Source: Clostridiales bacterium (GTDB taxonomy: Bacteria > Bacillota > Clostridia > Lachnospirales > Lachnospiraceae). Taken from it: a DNA stretch of 46,150 nt. The translations under genes and the position numbers were made by a program. Below, piece after piece: positions 15,277 through 23,734 of the stretch (the first letter of the stretch is position 1; the number at the start of each line of letters is the position of its first letter). The stretch spans positions 1-46,150 of the forward strand of contig JAJQDV010000020.1 of assembly GCA_021202015.1 (NCBI GenBank). The letters run 5' to 3'. The notes beneath the pieces are model-generated. The model had not been told where the DNA came from. It did not search any database and saw nothing but the letters and a program-made list of their open reading frames with translations.

Positions 15277-16160
15277 GCTTCCGGAAATACGTTTTTTATA
15301 AAAGACAGAAATGCTTTTCCGGCATCATTCAATGGCTTGTCTTTTTTATACGCCATTACAATGGAGGTTTCCACAGGAGGATTCATCTCACGAATGACAA
15401 GATTCTCTTTCCGGTATTGCAGGGTTGGTTTTTTCATGGCATAGGTAATACGGGAACTGTGACTGACAAGATCCAGTATCGTTTCACTGCGGTCTATAAG
15501 AAAATCAATTTGCGGTTTGAAATCGTATTTCCGGCAGATCTGTTCGAATATATTTTGCAAAACAGAAGCCGGTTTACAGGCGATAAAGGATTCGTTTTTC
15601 AGCATATCCGGAGTCAGCTTCTTTTCTTTTGCGAGAGGGTGATCCTTTGACATGGCGATTATCAGGCTGTCTTTTGCAATCGGCATTTTGATAAAATCCT
15701 TATCAATCTGATCATAGTTCTGTACAAAAACAAAATCACAGATATCTTTTTTTAATAAATCCAGAAGCTGAATAGTATTTCCCTCTTTGAGAGAAACGTG
15801 AAAAACCGGAAACTGCTTTATAAATCGAGAGATATTCTGCAGCACCTCATAGGCAGATGTAAATCCGATCGCTCCCAGGGATATTTTTTTGATCTGATCC
15901 GTGAGGATGACCTGAATTTCCCGCCTTGCCATATCGTGAAGCTCACAAACTTTTTGGGCATATGGTAAAAGAATTTTCCCGTAATCATTAAGGGAAACAC
16001 TGCGCGTGCTTCTGTCAAATAAAGGAACGCCGAAATCATCTTCCAGAATTTTTATATGACGGGATAATGATGGCTGAGAGATATGAAGCCGATCCGCTGC
16101 CTCCATAAAATTATTTGTATTTGTAAGTATGATAAAATCTTTCAGATAATCAGTCTCCAT
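15273..16160 (-). CDS. LysR-family transcriptional regulator
   Basis: DNA-binding regulator with an N-terminal winged HTH (FMEAADRLHISQPSLSRHIKILEDDFGVPLFDR, about residues 18-50) and a C-terminal effector domain to residue 295, full length for the family. The effector is unknown. It is transcribed divergently from the secreted protein at 16398 with 237 bases between the two starts, the classic LysR-target arrangement, so it likely controls that gene. Its codons are visibly richer in A and T (many AAA, ATA, TTT) than the flanking housekeeping genes, which suggests recent acquisition. Its 3' end overlaps the end of the YihY gene by four bases. Confidence 0.92.
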   Translation of the reverse strand: METDYLKDFIILTNTNNFMEAADRLHISQPSLSRHIKILEDDFGVPLFDRSTRSVSLNDYGKILLPYAQKVCELHDMARREIQVILTDQIKKISLGAIGFTSAYEVLQNISRFIKQFPVFHVSLKEGNTIQLLDLLKKDICDFVFVQNYDQIDKDFIKMPIAKDSLIIAMSKDHPLAKEKKLTPDMLKNESFIACKPASVLQNIFEQICRKYDFKPQIDFLIDRSETILDLVSHSSRITYAMKKPTLQYRKENLVIREMNPPVETSIVMAYKKDKPLNDAGKAFLSFIKNVFPEA

Positions 16161-16291
16161 TGCAAGCGCCTTTCTTTTGGATTAAGAATTACATTAAAGT
16201 TTACATTTATATCAGATTTATGTCCAGTTTGTTTCAATCCAGAATATTTGTAATTTATTCATTTTCCGTATAATTGTATTTATAATTCGAT

Positions 16292-16320
16292 TTGATTGGC
16301 TGTATTGTTTTTGCTACACT
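16292..16320 (+). promoter_or_regulatory. Candidate promoter of the secreted repeat protein
   Basis: TTGATT (16292-16297) and TACACT (16315-16320) with 17-base spacing and an extended -10 (TGC before TACACT). The surrounding 16161-16397 region is AT-rich and holds additional TATAAT sequences at 16269-16274 and 16281-16286, which may serve either divergent gene or LysR binding. Confidence 0.5.
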
Positions 16321-16397
16321 TTAATGGGTGTTTATAAATTCGGCGCCGGACAGCCATCCCGGTGCTGACCGTTTATGAAAGAAAGGAAAAGGGATTT

Positions 16398-18872
16398 ATG
16401 AAAAAAAGAAAACAACTGTTTAAAACCGGTGTAGCCATGGCTTCAGCCGCGGCGCTGACGGTCGGAATGCTTCCGGTGAGTGCAATGGCTTCGGTCAGTT
16501 ATGACCCGCCGTCTTCCGGTATGGAGGAGGATGAGAATGTTTTAACCGGCGCGACTGCGGCTGCCAACACGGTTGTACTTTCCGTATTGGGAATCAACGT
16601 AACTTCAACAAACAGTGCGGGTATGTATAGCAGTAGCGGATCTGCCCAGAACGAGGACGGTACCGATTCATCCAATCTCGGAATCTTTGGCAGCGATATC
16701 AATGACGCACCGGATCCGTATATTTACAACTTTTTCTATAATCTTTACAACTACGGTGTAGATGTCGATACGGAACATTATGAGGATTACAGTGAAACTG
16801 CGAACGCTGACTGGACAGCGACGCCTTATACGTTGCTCTGGAGCAGCAACAAAAGCGGTGCAAGCGGTCAGGCCAGCGGCACCACGACCATCACTATAAA
16901 CGGAGTGACAAAGACGACGAACCCGGCATTCTATTATGAACCGGACATCCTTCTCGGCGGCACCAGTAATGGTTACGCTACAGAACTCGCAAATTATCAG
17001 ACCGACTATAACGCAGATTATGATCCGACAATATTCCTCGGATATACCGGAACTTACTCGACAAGCGGAACACGTTCCGACGGTCTCGGCATGGAGTACA
17101 ATCAGTTTGATATGACGAGAGGTGTTGTCTATCTCGGATCTGTGGTTCAGAACCTGATGAATGAGACCGGAAAAGTGAACCGATATGATCAGGGAGCATA
17201 TGAAATCAGTGTAGATTATGATAAGTATAACCGTGGTCTTTACTATTATGTTCTTTCCGAAATTGCGGAAGGCAAATTGACTCAGGTTCGCTATGTTTCC
17301 GCTTTGACATATGACACGGATACCGGATTTACTGTTTCACAGGCAGATCGTGTAACACAGGGAACCGATCGTACCGCACAGTATGCTTCCGGTATCGGTG
17401 TTGATATTTTTGATCTTCTTGAGGACGGCTATGTATTCTCGGATGGAAGCACTGCTGAAACAACAACCATAACGTCTACGAGCGGGAGAGAAACCACAAC
17501 AAAAACCGGCTATATAGTTACTGTCGATCAGCTGATTGAAATCCTGAATGAGCCGACGCAGGAGAATGAGCTGGCGACCGGCGTTGTACTTACATCCATC
17601 GTTGATACTGAGGATGACGATCTTGCGGAAGCGGGCATCCGTTTCCTCGCAGATCTGCCGGAATGCGTATATGGAATGACCATGCAGACCGTTGAGAACG
17701 GCATGGGCATCCCGTATTACATTGGCTATTTCTATTATGACCAGGACAATGACCTGAACCCGATCAGCTATATCTATTACTGGATGGAGAACTTCTATCA
17801 TGTATCGGATAACGATGCGATGGATACCGTGATCAATAACATGCTGGAAGATGCCAGCCTTCCGGATGAGCTGCAGCTTGCGGGTTCCCACGCGGCAAAT
17901 TACAGTTCTTCCCTGATCGAGAGCCAGATCACCGCCGGAATCGAGTATTACACTGAAACGCTGGAGCCCTCTTATGACGCGATGGTAGAGGCGGGTGAGA
18001 TCGACAGCGATTCCGCCCTGTACTGGAGCTGTCTGGATACTTCCGTTGGAATCGGTTCGGATGTCCGCGATACGAATGTAAACTATGACTGCACCTCCGG
18101 CGAGTCCTTCACGGACGATTACGGCAATGAGGTATACAGCTTTACTTTCACGGAGAAGTCCGATACTGCAGATACCCTTGCGGTACGCAGGATCGCAAAC
18201 AACGGCACCTGCACCTTCTATATCTCCTACTCGAATGACAGCGAGACTGCGGATGTGAAGTTTATCTACGGCAAATCCACGGATGAAGTCCTGGTCGGCG
18301 ACTGGGACGGCGACGGTGTGGATACGATCGCGGTGCGCCGCGGCAATACCTACTATTTCCTGAATGTGGCCAGCGAGGATATCGTATCCGGCGAGTCTTA
18401 TGTTGCGGATGCGGAGCTGACTTACGGTAAATCCACGGATGAAGTCCTGGTCGGCGACTGGGACAGCGACGGCAAGGATACGCTGTGCGTACGCCGCGGA
18501 AGCGAGTATTATTTCAGCAACGATCTGACGAGCAACAGGGGGACGCAGGTTTCCATCGGCAGCGGCAGCGAGACCGCGCTGGCGGGCGACTGGGACGGCG
18601 ACGGCGCTGACACGGTCTGCTTAAACAGCGGCAACTTGTTTACCGTTTACGACGCATCGGGTACAGCCGGGGATTCCTATACCTATGGTTCGGCGAAGAA
18701 GACCTATGACGGTGTTCTGGCGGGCGACTGGGATGCTGACGGCGTCGACACGATCTGCCTGCGCCTCGGCAATGTTTATTACTTTACCAACAGCGCGTCA
18801 GGCGCCAGCACTGCTTCAGAGCTTGCCTATGGCAAGAGCACAGATGAAGTGTTTGCGGGAGCCTGGAAGTAA
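16398..18872 (+). CDS. Large secreted protein with C-terminal DWDGDG repeats
   Basis: Exported protein of 824 residues. The signal peptide is clear: basic MKKRKQ, hydrophobic core, probable cleavage after AMA at residue 31. The middle (about 32-590) is rich in Tyr, Asp, Ser and Thr and I cannot assign it to a family; phrases such as PDILLGG and GIPYYIGYFYY faintly recall solute-binding proteins, but this is weak. The C-terminus has four repeats of about 45-52 residues with GDWDGDGVDTIAVRRGN-like cores at residues 634, 686, 730 and 776. DxDxDG is a calcium-binding pattern like that of FG-GAP/VCBS-type surface repeats. The ATG at 16398 has AAAGG upstream and beats the longer frame from 16362. 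It is divergent from a LysR gene. Confidence 0.85.
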   Translation: MKKRKQLFKTGVAMASAAALTVGMLPVSAMASVSYDPPSSGMEEDENVLTGATAAANTVVLSVLGINVTSTNSAGMYSSSGSAQNEDGTDSSNLGIFGSDINDAPDPYIYNFFYNLYNYGVDVDTEHYEDYSETANADWTATPYTLLWSSNKSGASGQASGTTTITINGVTKTTNPAFYYEPDILLGGTSNGYATELANYQTDYNADYDPTIFLGYTGTYSTSGTRSDGLGMEYNQFDMTRGVVYLGSVVQNLMNETGKVNRYDQGAYEISVDYDKYNRGLYYYVLSEIAEGKLTQVRYVSALTYDTDTGFTVSQADRVTQGTDRTAQYASGIGVDIFDLLEDGYVFSDGSTAETTTITSTSGRETTTKTGYIVTVDQLIEILNEPTQENELATGVVLTSIVDTEDDDLAEAGIRFLADLPECVYGMTMQTVENGMGIPYYIGYFYYDQDNDLNPISYIYYWMENFYHVSDNDAMDTVINNMLEDASLPDELQLAGSHAANYSSSLIESQITAGIEYYTETLEPSYDAMVEAGEIDSDSALYWSCLDTSVGIGSDVRDTNVNYDCTSGESFTDDYGNEVYSFTFTEKSDTADTLAVRRIANNGTCTFYISYSNDSETADVKFIYGKSTDEVLVGDWDGDGVDTIAVRRGNTYYFLNVASEDIVSGESYVADAELTYGKSTDEVLVGDWDSDGKDTLCVRRGSEYYFSNDLTSNRGTQVSIGSGSETALAGDWDGDGADTVCLNSGNLFTVYDASGTAGDSYTYGSAKKTYDGVLAGDWDADGVDTICLRLGNVYYFTNSASGASTASELAYGKSTDEVFAGAWK

Positions 18873-18889
18873 CTGACGGCAAATAATGG

Positions 18890-19023
18890 GTTACTTTTCA
18901 CTCGTCAGCCACTCACACCGCTGAGTGGCTGCGAGCCAGCGCCAAAATGCTGCTTTTTAGCATTTTGTGTGCATCCCGCGGAGCGTGTTACTTTCACAGG
19001 CTGGCTAGCCTGTGAAAAGTAAC
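18890..19023. mobile_element. 134-bp MITE-like element with inverted ends and flanking direct repeats
   Basis: The ends GTTACTTTTCAC (18890-18901) and GTGAAAAGTAAC (19012-19023) are perfect inverted repeats. Immediately outside, AAATAATGG occurs on both sides (18881-18889 and 19024-19032), as a 9-bp target duplication would. Inside are three hairpins: CAGCCACTCA/TGAGTGGCTG (about 18907-18932), AAAATGCT/AGCATTTT (about 18943-18965) and CACAGGCT/AGCCTGTG (18995-19014). No coding capacity. A caution: the gene end just before it (GCCTGGAAGTAAC) resembles the right end of the element, so a duplication origin cannot be excluded. Confidence 0.75.
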
Positions 19024-19064
19024 AAATAATGGAAGCAGGACACTTGAAAGATGACAGAAATATC

Positions 19065-19093
19065 TTGCATTTACGTTTGCTGCATGATATAAT
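19065..19093 (+). promoter_or_regulatory. Sigma-A promoter of rpmE
   Basis: TTGCAT (19065-19070) and TATAAT (19088-19093), 17 bases apart. Transcription should start near 19100, leaving a leader of about 95 bases. Confidence 0.8.
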
Positions 19094-19099
19094 ACCTCA

Positions 19100-19193
19100 T
19101 GTTTGAATTAACAAGTTTATTGTACTTCGACAGGCAGCCGTATCCTTTACGGACGCAGAGGTACAAAGAGATTTGGTATGCGAGGTGAAAAAA
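19100..19193 (+). promoter_or_regulatory. rpmE leader, possible ribosomal-protein autoregulatory structure
   Basis: The leader contains a hairpin CCGTA/TACGG (about 19138-19152) enclosed between GTAC sequences (about 19119 and 19162). L31 leaders with regulatory structures have been described in Firmicutes; whether this one belongs to them is inference from position and a small hairpin only. Confidence 0.35.
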
Positions 19194-19397
19194 GTGAGAG
19201 CAGACATCCATCCGGATTACTATCAGGCTACTGTGACATGCAACTGCGGCAATACGTTTGTGACAGGATCTACGAAGGAGAACATCCATGTCGAAATCTG
19301 TTCCAAATGCCATCCCTTCTATACGGGTCAGCAGAAGGCGACCCAGGCACGCGGACGTATCGATAAGTTCAACCGTAAGTATGGCTTAAACAATTAG
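19194..19397 (+). CDS. rpmE: 50S ribosomal protein bL31
   Basis: Ribosomal protein L31 of the zinc-binding (C+) form: CNCGN and [10 protein letters not shown] provide the cysteines. The family N-terminus (basic residue, then DIHPDYY) identifies the GTG at 19194 as the start, giving 67 residues; the ATG at 19173 would add seven non-conserved residues. AGGTG lies a few bases upstream. It has its own promoter and a terminator, and is followed by DUF1385, prmC and prfA as in many Clostridia. Confidence 0.96.
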   Translation: MRADIHPDYYQATVTCNCGNTFVTGSTKENIHVEICSKCHPFYTGQQKATQARGRIDKFNRKYGLNN

Positions 19398-19416
19398 CAT
19401 AAGCATGAAATGAAAG

Positions 19417-19473
19417 GCGGCTGTCCGATCGGATTCGGACAGCCGCTGACAAAAACCTCCGGTTTTATTTTTT
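19417..19473 (+). terminator. Two-hairpin terminator region after rpmE
   Basis: A perfect 12-base stem GCGGCTGTCCGA/TCGGACAGCCGC with a six-base loop (19417-19446) is followed by a second small hairpin AAAACC/GGTTTT (19452-19466) and a T-rich tail. The first hairpin has no T run of its own, so termination would occur at the second. Confidence 0.75.
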
Positions 19474-19512
19474 AAATATAGCTGGAGGTTTCTTTGTTAT
19501 GAGGAGTTCAGA

Positions 19513-20517
19513 ATGAAATACTCTGGAATCGGCGGTCAGTCCGTCATGGAAGGTGTTATGATGCGCAATGGTAAAAAGTACGCCGTTGCGGTGCGCAGGC
19601 CGGATCATGAGATCGAGGTTAAGGTGGAGGACAACAAGGGTTCCCTTTTTGATGAGAAATGGAACAGGGTGCCTCTTGTCAGGGGCGTACTCAGCTTTAT
19701 AGATTCTCTTGTGCTCGGCATGTCCACTCTGATGTACTCGGCTTCCTTTTTTGAGGATGAGGAGGAAGAGTCCGGGAAAGATAAAAAGAAGAAGGATAAA
19801 AATGAGGAGCAGGCAGAGCCTGCCTCCGATCCGAAGGAACAGGCAAAAAAGGACCGCGCCGAGAAGGCCTTGATGGGCGGGACACTTGTTTTTTCCGTCG
19901 TTCTCGCTGTTGCGATTTTTATGATTCTTCCCTATTATCTGTCCCAGCTGTTCCAGAGGTTTATCACGGACAACGCGAATCTGGTCGCGATTTTTGAGGG
20001 GATTCTGCGTCTGGTTATTTTTATCGGCTATATTTTTCTGATTTCCCGCATGGAGGATATTCAGAGAGTCTTCATGTACCACGGCGCGGAACATAAATGC
20101 ATCAACTGTATTGAACACGGCCTGGATCTGACCGTGGAAAATGTCAGGAAGAGTTCAAAGGAACACAAGCGCTGCGGAACAAGCTTTCTGGTGTTTGTCA
20201 TTGTGATCAGTATTATCTTATACCTGTTTATCCGTGTGGATTCCCATGCGATGCGACTGGTCATCCGGCTGCTTCTGATTCCCGTGATCGCCGGTTTGTC
20301 CTATGAGCTGATCCGTGCGGCGGGCCGGACGGAAAACCGGTTTATTCAGCTGCTCAGCAAACCGGGACTGTGGATGCAGGGACTGACGGTGAAAGAGCCG
20401 GACGATGAGATGATCGAAGTCGGCATCGCGTCGGTGGAGGCGGTTTTTGACTGGAAGCCTTTTGTAGAGGAAGTCCGCGCGGAGGAAGCTGCGGAGAATT
20501 CGGGAGCGGGACAGTGA
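19513..20517 (+). CDS. DUF1385 membrane protein (YqhQ-like)
   Basis: Polytopic membrane protein of the DUF1385 family, of unknown biochemical role. The signature N-terminus GGQSVMEGVMMRNGKKYAVAVRRPD and the central YHGAEHKCINCIEHG motif (about residues 188-202) are intact. Four hydrophobic segments are visible (about 121-145, 155-178, 220-240, 245-262). A lysine/glutamate-rich insert (about 81-120, KDKKKKDKNEEQAE) precedes the first membrane segment and is longer than I expect for the family. The position upstream of prmC-prfA is conserved in Clostridia, which suggests co-transcription with translation-termination genes. Confidence 0.88.
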   Translation: MKYSGIGGQSVMEGVMMRNGKKYAVAVRRPDHEIEVKVEDNKGSLFDEKWNRVPLVRGVLSFIDSLVLGMSTLMYSASFFEDEEEESGKDKKKKDKNEEQAEPASDPKEQAKKDRAEKALMGGTLVFSVVLAVAIFMILPYYLSQLFQRFITDNANLVAIFEGILRLVIFIGYIFLISRMEDIQRVFMYHGAEHKCINCIEHGLDLTVENVRKSSKEHKRCGTSFLVFVIVISIILYLFIRVDSHAMRLVIRLLLIPVIAGLSYELIRAAGRTENRFIQLLSKPGLWMQGLTVKEPDDEMIEVGIASVEAVFDWKPFVEEVRAEEAAENSGAGQ

Positions 20518-20569
20518 CGGCGGGTTTTCTGAAACTTTCAGCAATCGCTGTATATTAAGAAAAGACTGC

Positions 20570-20590
20570 GTAACTGCATTGAACAGTTAC
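20570..20590. repeat. Minimal TAACTG/CAGTTA hairpin (copy 3)
   Basis: GTAACTG (20570-20576) and CAGTTAC (20584-20590) form a 7-bp inverted repeat around CATTGAA. TGAACAGTTAC equals the arm of the larger elements at 1-139 and 14197-14263. It occupies the short gap before prmC. Confidence 0.6.
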
Positions 20591-20603
20591 AAGACTGCAA
20601 GAT

Positions 20604-21569
20604 ATGACCTACAGGGAAGCCCGGACGCGCGCGGTCGCGCAGCTGAAAAATGCGGGAATTGAAAATGAAATTGCGGAGAGTGAATTTCTTCTGGAATCTG
20701 CCTGCCGTACGGATCTGAATTTTTATCTGCTGCATCAGAATGAGGAGATGCCGCCCGGACAGGCGGAGTCTTACCGGAAGCTGCTGGAGCTCAGATGCCG
20801 GCGTATCCCCCTGCAGCATCTGACCGGAGAGCAGGAGTTTATGGGACTTCCTTTTTTTGTAAATGCGAACGTCCTGATCCCCCGGCAGGATACGGAGCTC
20901 CTCGTGGAGGAGGCGCTGCGGCTGCTGCGCAACCGGTCGGAATCCACCGTATCTGAGAATGAAAACAATGGTGCAGGTTCCGGGAGTGTCAGCGGAATCA
21001 AATTTGACACTGCATCTGATCCCGGCGGCATACGTACAGGATATGATAATTTTCAGAAACGAAAGAAACGCGTGCTCGACCTCTGCACCGGTTCCGGCTG
21101 CATCGCGGTCAGCCTGAAATCGTTTTGCCCGGAGATTGAGGTGGTCGGGTCTGACATCTCTGAGGAGGCTCTGCGGACAGCGCAAAAAAACGCGGAAAGA
21201 AACGATGCGGACGTTTCTTTTTTCAAAAGCGATCTGTTCTCGGAACTCAGCGGGCGATTCCATATGATCGTGTCAAATCCGCCTTACATTCCTTCCGATG
21301 TGATTCTGACCCTGATGCCGGAGGTCAGAGACCATGAGCCGCCGCTCGCACTTGACGGGAGCGCGGACGGTCTGTATTTTTATCGAAAGATTACGGAGAG
21401 GGCAAATGACTTTCTGCTGCCGGGCGGAACGCTGATGTTTGAGATCGGATATGATCAGGGACAGGCCGTTTCAGATCTGATGCGCGAAAATCATTTTATT
21501 GAGGTCATTGTGATCCGGGATCTGCAGGGGCTAGACCGCGTGGTAAGAGGCAGGAAGAGGTTTTTATGA
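20604..21569 (+). CDS. prmC: Peptide chain release factor N5-glutamine methyltransferase
   Basis: Methylates the glutamine of the GGQ motif in release factors. The SAM-binding motif VLDLCTGSGCIAV starts at about residue 157, and the substrate motif NPPY is at 225-228. At 321 residues it is about 40 longer than usual; the excess is a Ser/Asn/Gly-rich linker between the N-terminal helical domain and the catalytic domain (about residues 113-152). The start at 20604 has no clear ribosome site; a small repeat hairpin sits in its place upstream, so translation may depend on coupling. It directly precedes its substrate gene prfA. Confidence 0.93.
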   Translation: MTYREARTRAVAQLKNAGIENEIAESEFLLESACRTDLNFYLLHQNEEMPPGQAESYRKLLELRCRRIPLQHLTGEQEFMGLPFFVNANVLIPRQDTELLVEEALRLLRNRSESTVSENENNGAGSGSVSGIKFDTASDPGGIRTGYDNFQKRKKRVLDLCTGSGCIAVSLKSFCPEIEVVGSDISEEALRTAQKNAERNDADVSFFKSDLFSELSGRFHMIVSNPPYIPSDVILTLMPEVRDHEPPLALDGSADGLYFYRKITERANDFLLPGGTLMFEIGYDQGQAVSDLMRENHFIEVIVIRDLQGLDRVVRGRKRFL

Positions 21570-21590
21570 AAAAGAACAGGAGAAATGAAA

Positions 21591-22667
21591 ATGTTTGACA
21601 GACTGGAAGATACGCTGCTCCGTTTTGAGGAGGTCTTAAGCCTCTTAAGCGAGCCTGATGTAGCGTCCGACCCGAAACGGTTTCAGGCTCTGATGAAAGA
21701 GCAGAGCGATCTCGCGCCGGTGGTGGAGGCGTATAAAGGATATAAAAAATGCAATCAGGACATAGAGGACAGCCTGTCCATGCTCCAGGATGAGTCTGAC
21801 GAGGAGATGCGGGAGATGCTCAAGGAGGAGTTGAACGCGTCCAAAACCCGGGCGGAGGAGCTGGAGCAAAAGCTGAAGGTTCTCCTGCTTCCGAAGGACC
21901 CGAATGATGATAAGAACGTGATCGTGGAGATCCGTGCCGGCGCCGGCGGCGATGAGGCGGCACTTTTCGCGGCGGAGATCTACCGCATGTATGTGCACTA
22001 TGCGGAGTCCAGGCGCTGGAAGGTCGAGACCATGGACGTGGAGGAGATCGGCATCGGCGGCATGAAATATGTCAGTTTTATGGTGACCGGGCAGGGCGCT
22101 TATTCGGTATTAAAATACGAGTCCGGCGTACACCGCGTGCAGCGCGTCCCGGAGACGGAATCCGGCGGACGGATCCACACCTCAACCATCACGGTTGCCA
22201 TCATGCCGGAGGCGGAGGAGGTCGATGTGGAGATCGATATGAACGACTGTAAATTTGACGTTTTCCGTGCGTCCGGAAACGGCGGACAGTGCGTCAACAC
22301 AACCGATTCTGCGGTTCGTCTGACTCACATTCCAACCGGCATCGTGATCTCCTGCCAGGACGAAAAATCACAGCTGAAAAATAAGGATAAGGCGCTTAAA
22401 GTGCTGCGCGCGAAGCTCTATGATATAGAGTGCCAGAAGGCGCATGACGCGGAGGCAGAGGCAAGGCGAAGCCAGGTCGGCACCGGCGACCGCTCAGAGA
22501 AGATCCGCACCTATAACTTTCCGCAGGGACGTGTGACCGATCACCGGATCAAGCTGACACTGTATCGGCTGGACGCCATTATGAACGGCGATATCCAGGA
22601 GATCATTGACGCGCTGATCGCGGCGGACCAGGCGGCGAAGCTGGCGAAGATGAGTAATGCCTCCTGA
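21591..22667 (+). CDS. prfA: Peptide chain release factor 1
   Basis: Class I release factor for UAA and UAG. The GGQ catalytic motif is at residues 231-233 ([15 protein letters not shown]), and the codon-recognition PxT motif appears as PET in [15 protein letters not shown], which marks RF1 rather than RF2. Length is 358 residues. The ATG at 21591 lies 8 bases after AGGAG (21578-21582), against only 2 bases for the in-frame ATG at 21585. It follows prmC by 21 bases and is surely co-transcribed with it. Confidence 0.97.
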   Translation: MFDRLEDTLLRFEEVLSLLSEPDVASDPKRFQALMKEQSDLAPVVEAYKGYKKCNQDIEDSLSMLQDESDEEMREMLKEELNASKTRAEELEQKLKVLLLPKDPNDDKNVIVEIRAGAGGDEAALFAAEIYRMYVHYAESRRWKVETMDVEEIGIGGMKYVSFMVTGQGAYSVLKYESGVHRVQRVPETESGGRIHTSTITVAIMPEAEEVDVEIDMNDCKFDVFRASGNGGQCVNTTDSAVRLTHIPTGIVISCQDEKSQLKNKDKALKVLRAKLYDIECQKAHDAEAEARRSQVGTGDRSEKIRTYNFPQGRVTDHRIKLTLYRLDAIMNGDIQEIIDALIAADQAAKLAKMSNAS

Positions 22668-22779
22668 TAAATCAGCTGTTTTCCCAAAGACGCCGCCGTT
22701 TCTTACCTGACTGACTCATTGACCGGAATTCTGAAAGGTGATTATGACCCGGATGAAGAAAAGTCGGAAAGACTGCAGT

Positions 22780-23322
22780 TTACTTTTTCCGCACAAAGAC
22801 AGCCCTGAAAATCGTCCGGACAAGCGGCTGGATGAAAAACAGCTGTGAAAAGTACGCAAACGGGAAGTTGAAGCACACCAGCCTCAGCCAGTTGGCGAAC
22901 AGGGTTACAACGCTGAATCCGGCATAATAGGGATAATACATCCAGGCGGCCAGAAAGCTCATGGCGGGGCACATGAGACCGACCGTTGCACAGATGATGG
23001 CAGTCTCAAAGATCATATGGTGCGTTTCTGCCGGGTTGAATACCCTGCTGGCCAGCCGGAAGGAGCAGGGGCTGCCCAGTACATTTTCCAGCGTATAGGC
23101 GAGACAGAATTCGATCAGTATAATGGCCCAGATCGGCAGATAGTGGCCGAACGCATAGACGCCTCCCTGAATGTTGATCCCGCTGATTACGCTTGTGGCG
23201 CCCTCCAGCGAGGAAAAATAAGAACCGTTGATCACATAAAGACTGTAAAAAACATAACCGTGTACAGTGATTACGACGGTGATGAGTGCGAACATCATTC
23301 GCTGAAACTGATTTTGCGGCAT
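22780..23322 (-). CDS. DUF2798-like four-helix membrane protein
   Basis: Integral membrane protein of 180 residues with about four hydrophobic segments and a PQNQFQRMMFALITVVITVHGYVFYSLY start that is characteristic of the DUF2798 group found in Firmicutes. The function is unknown. The ribosome site (GGGAGG on the minus strand) and the promoter at 23484-23512 are good. It is transcribed away from leuA and its downstream end faces prfA. It appears to be a single-gene unit unrelated to its neighbours. Confidence 0.8.
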   Translation of the reverse strand: MPQNQFQRMMFALITVVITVHGYVFYSLYVINGSYFSSLEGATSVISGINIQGGVYAFGHYLPIWAIILIEFCLAYTLENVLGSPCSFRLASRVFNPAETHHMIFETAIICATVGLMCPAMSFLAAWMYYPYYAGFSVVTLFANWLRLVCFNFPFAYFSQLFFIQPLVRTIFRAVFVRKK

Positions 23323-23483
23323 AAAAATCCTCCCTTTTTGCTATATGCAAACACATGAATATTACGAAAAACACAAAAAAACACAAGTAAAATCAGCAGT
23401 CAGATCAGAAAACATGTTACCGTAATCAGATTTACTTGCTGAGCAATACTTGTGTCGTTATGCGTATTATTTAATTGTTGAGT

Positions 23484-23512
23484 AGTTTATCATCCTTAAT
23501 TCAGATTGTCAA
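23484..23512 (-). promoter_or_regulatory. Promoter of the DUF2798-like gene
   Basis: On the minus strand, TTGACA (complement of 23507-23512) and TAAACT (complement of 23484-23489) are 17 bases apart. The leader to the ATG is about 150 bases and AT-rich. The rest of the 412-base gap 23323-23734 holds no gene; besides this promoter it contains the palindrome at 23605-23636. Confidence 0.65.
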
Positions 23513-23604
23513 ACTGTTTTTATTATACGCAAAAAACAGCGCCTTCTGAATACCTCTGTTTGGTGGACTGAAACGATGTTTTTACTTACACAATAAAATA
23601 AATC

Positions 23605-23636
23605 AAAAGAAATGATTAAATTTAATCATTTCTTTT
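23605..23636. promoter_or_regulatory. Perfect 32-base palindrome upstream of leuA
   Basis: AAAAGAAATGATTAAA is followed without a spacer by its reverse complement TTTAATCATTTCTTTT. A TATAGT -10-like sequence follows at 23652-23657, which would place the palindrome over the -35 region of a leuA promoter; this makes it a plausible operator. It could also act as a loopless terminator. No T-box leader was found before leuA. Confidence 0.55.
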
Positions 23637-23734
23637 TGCTTTCCCACGTGTTATAGTCTTATGTATGATTCAGTCCTTGTGAAAAGAGATGCACAAAGAC
23701 CTGCTGATTTCAGGAGAAACGGAGAAATGAGACG

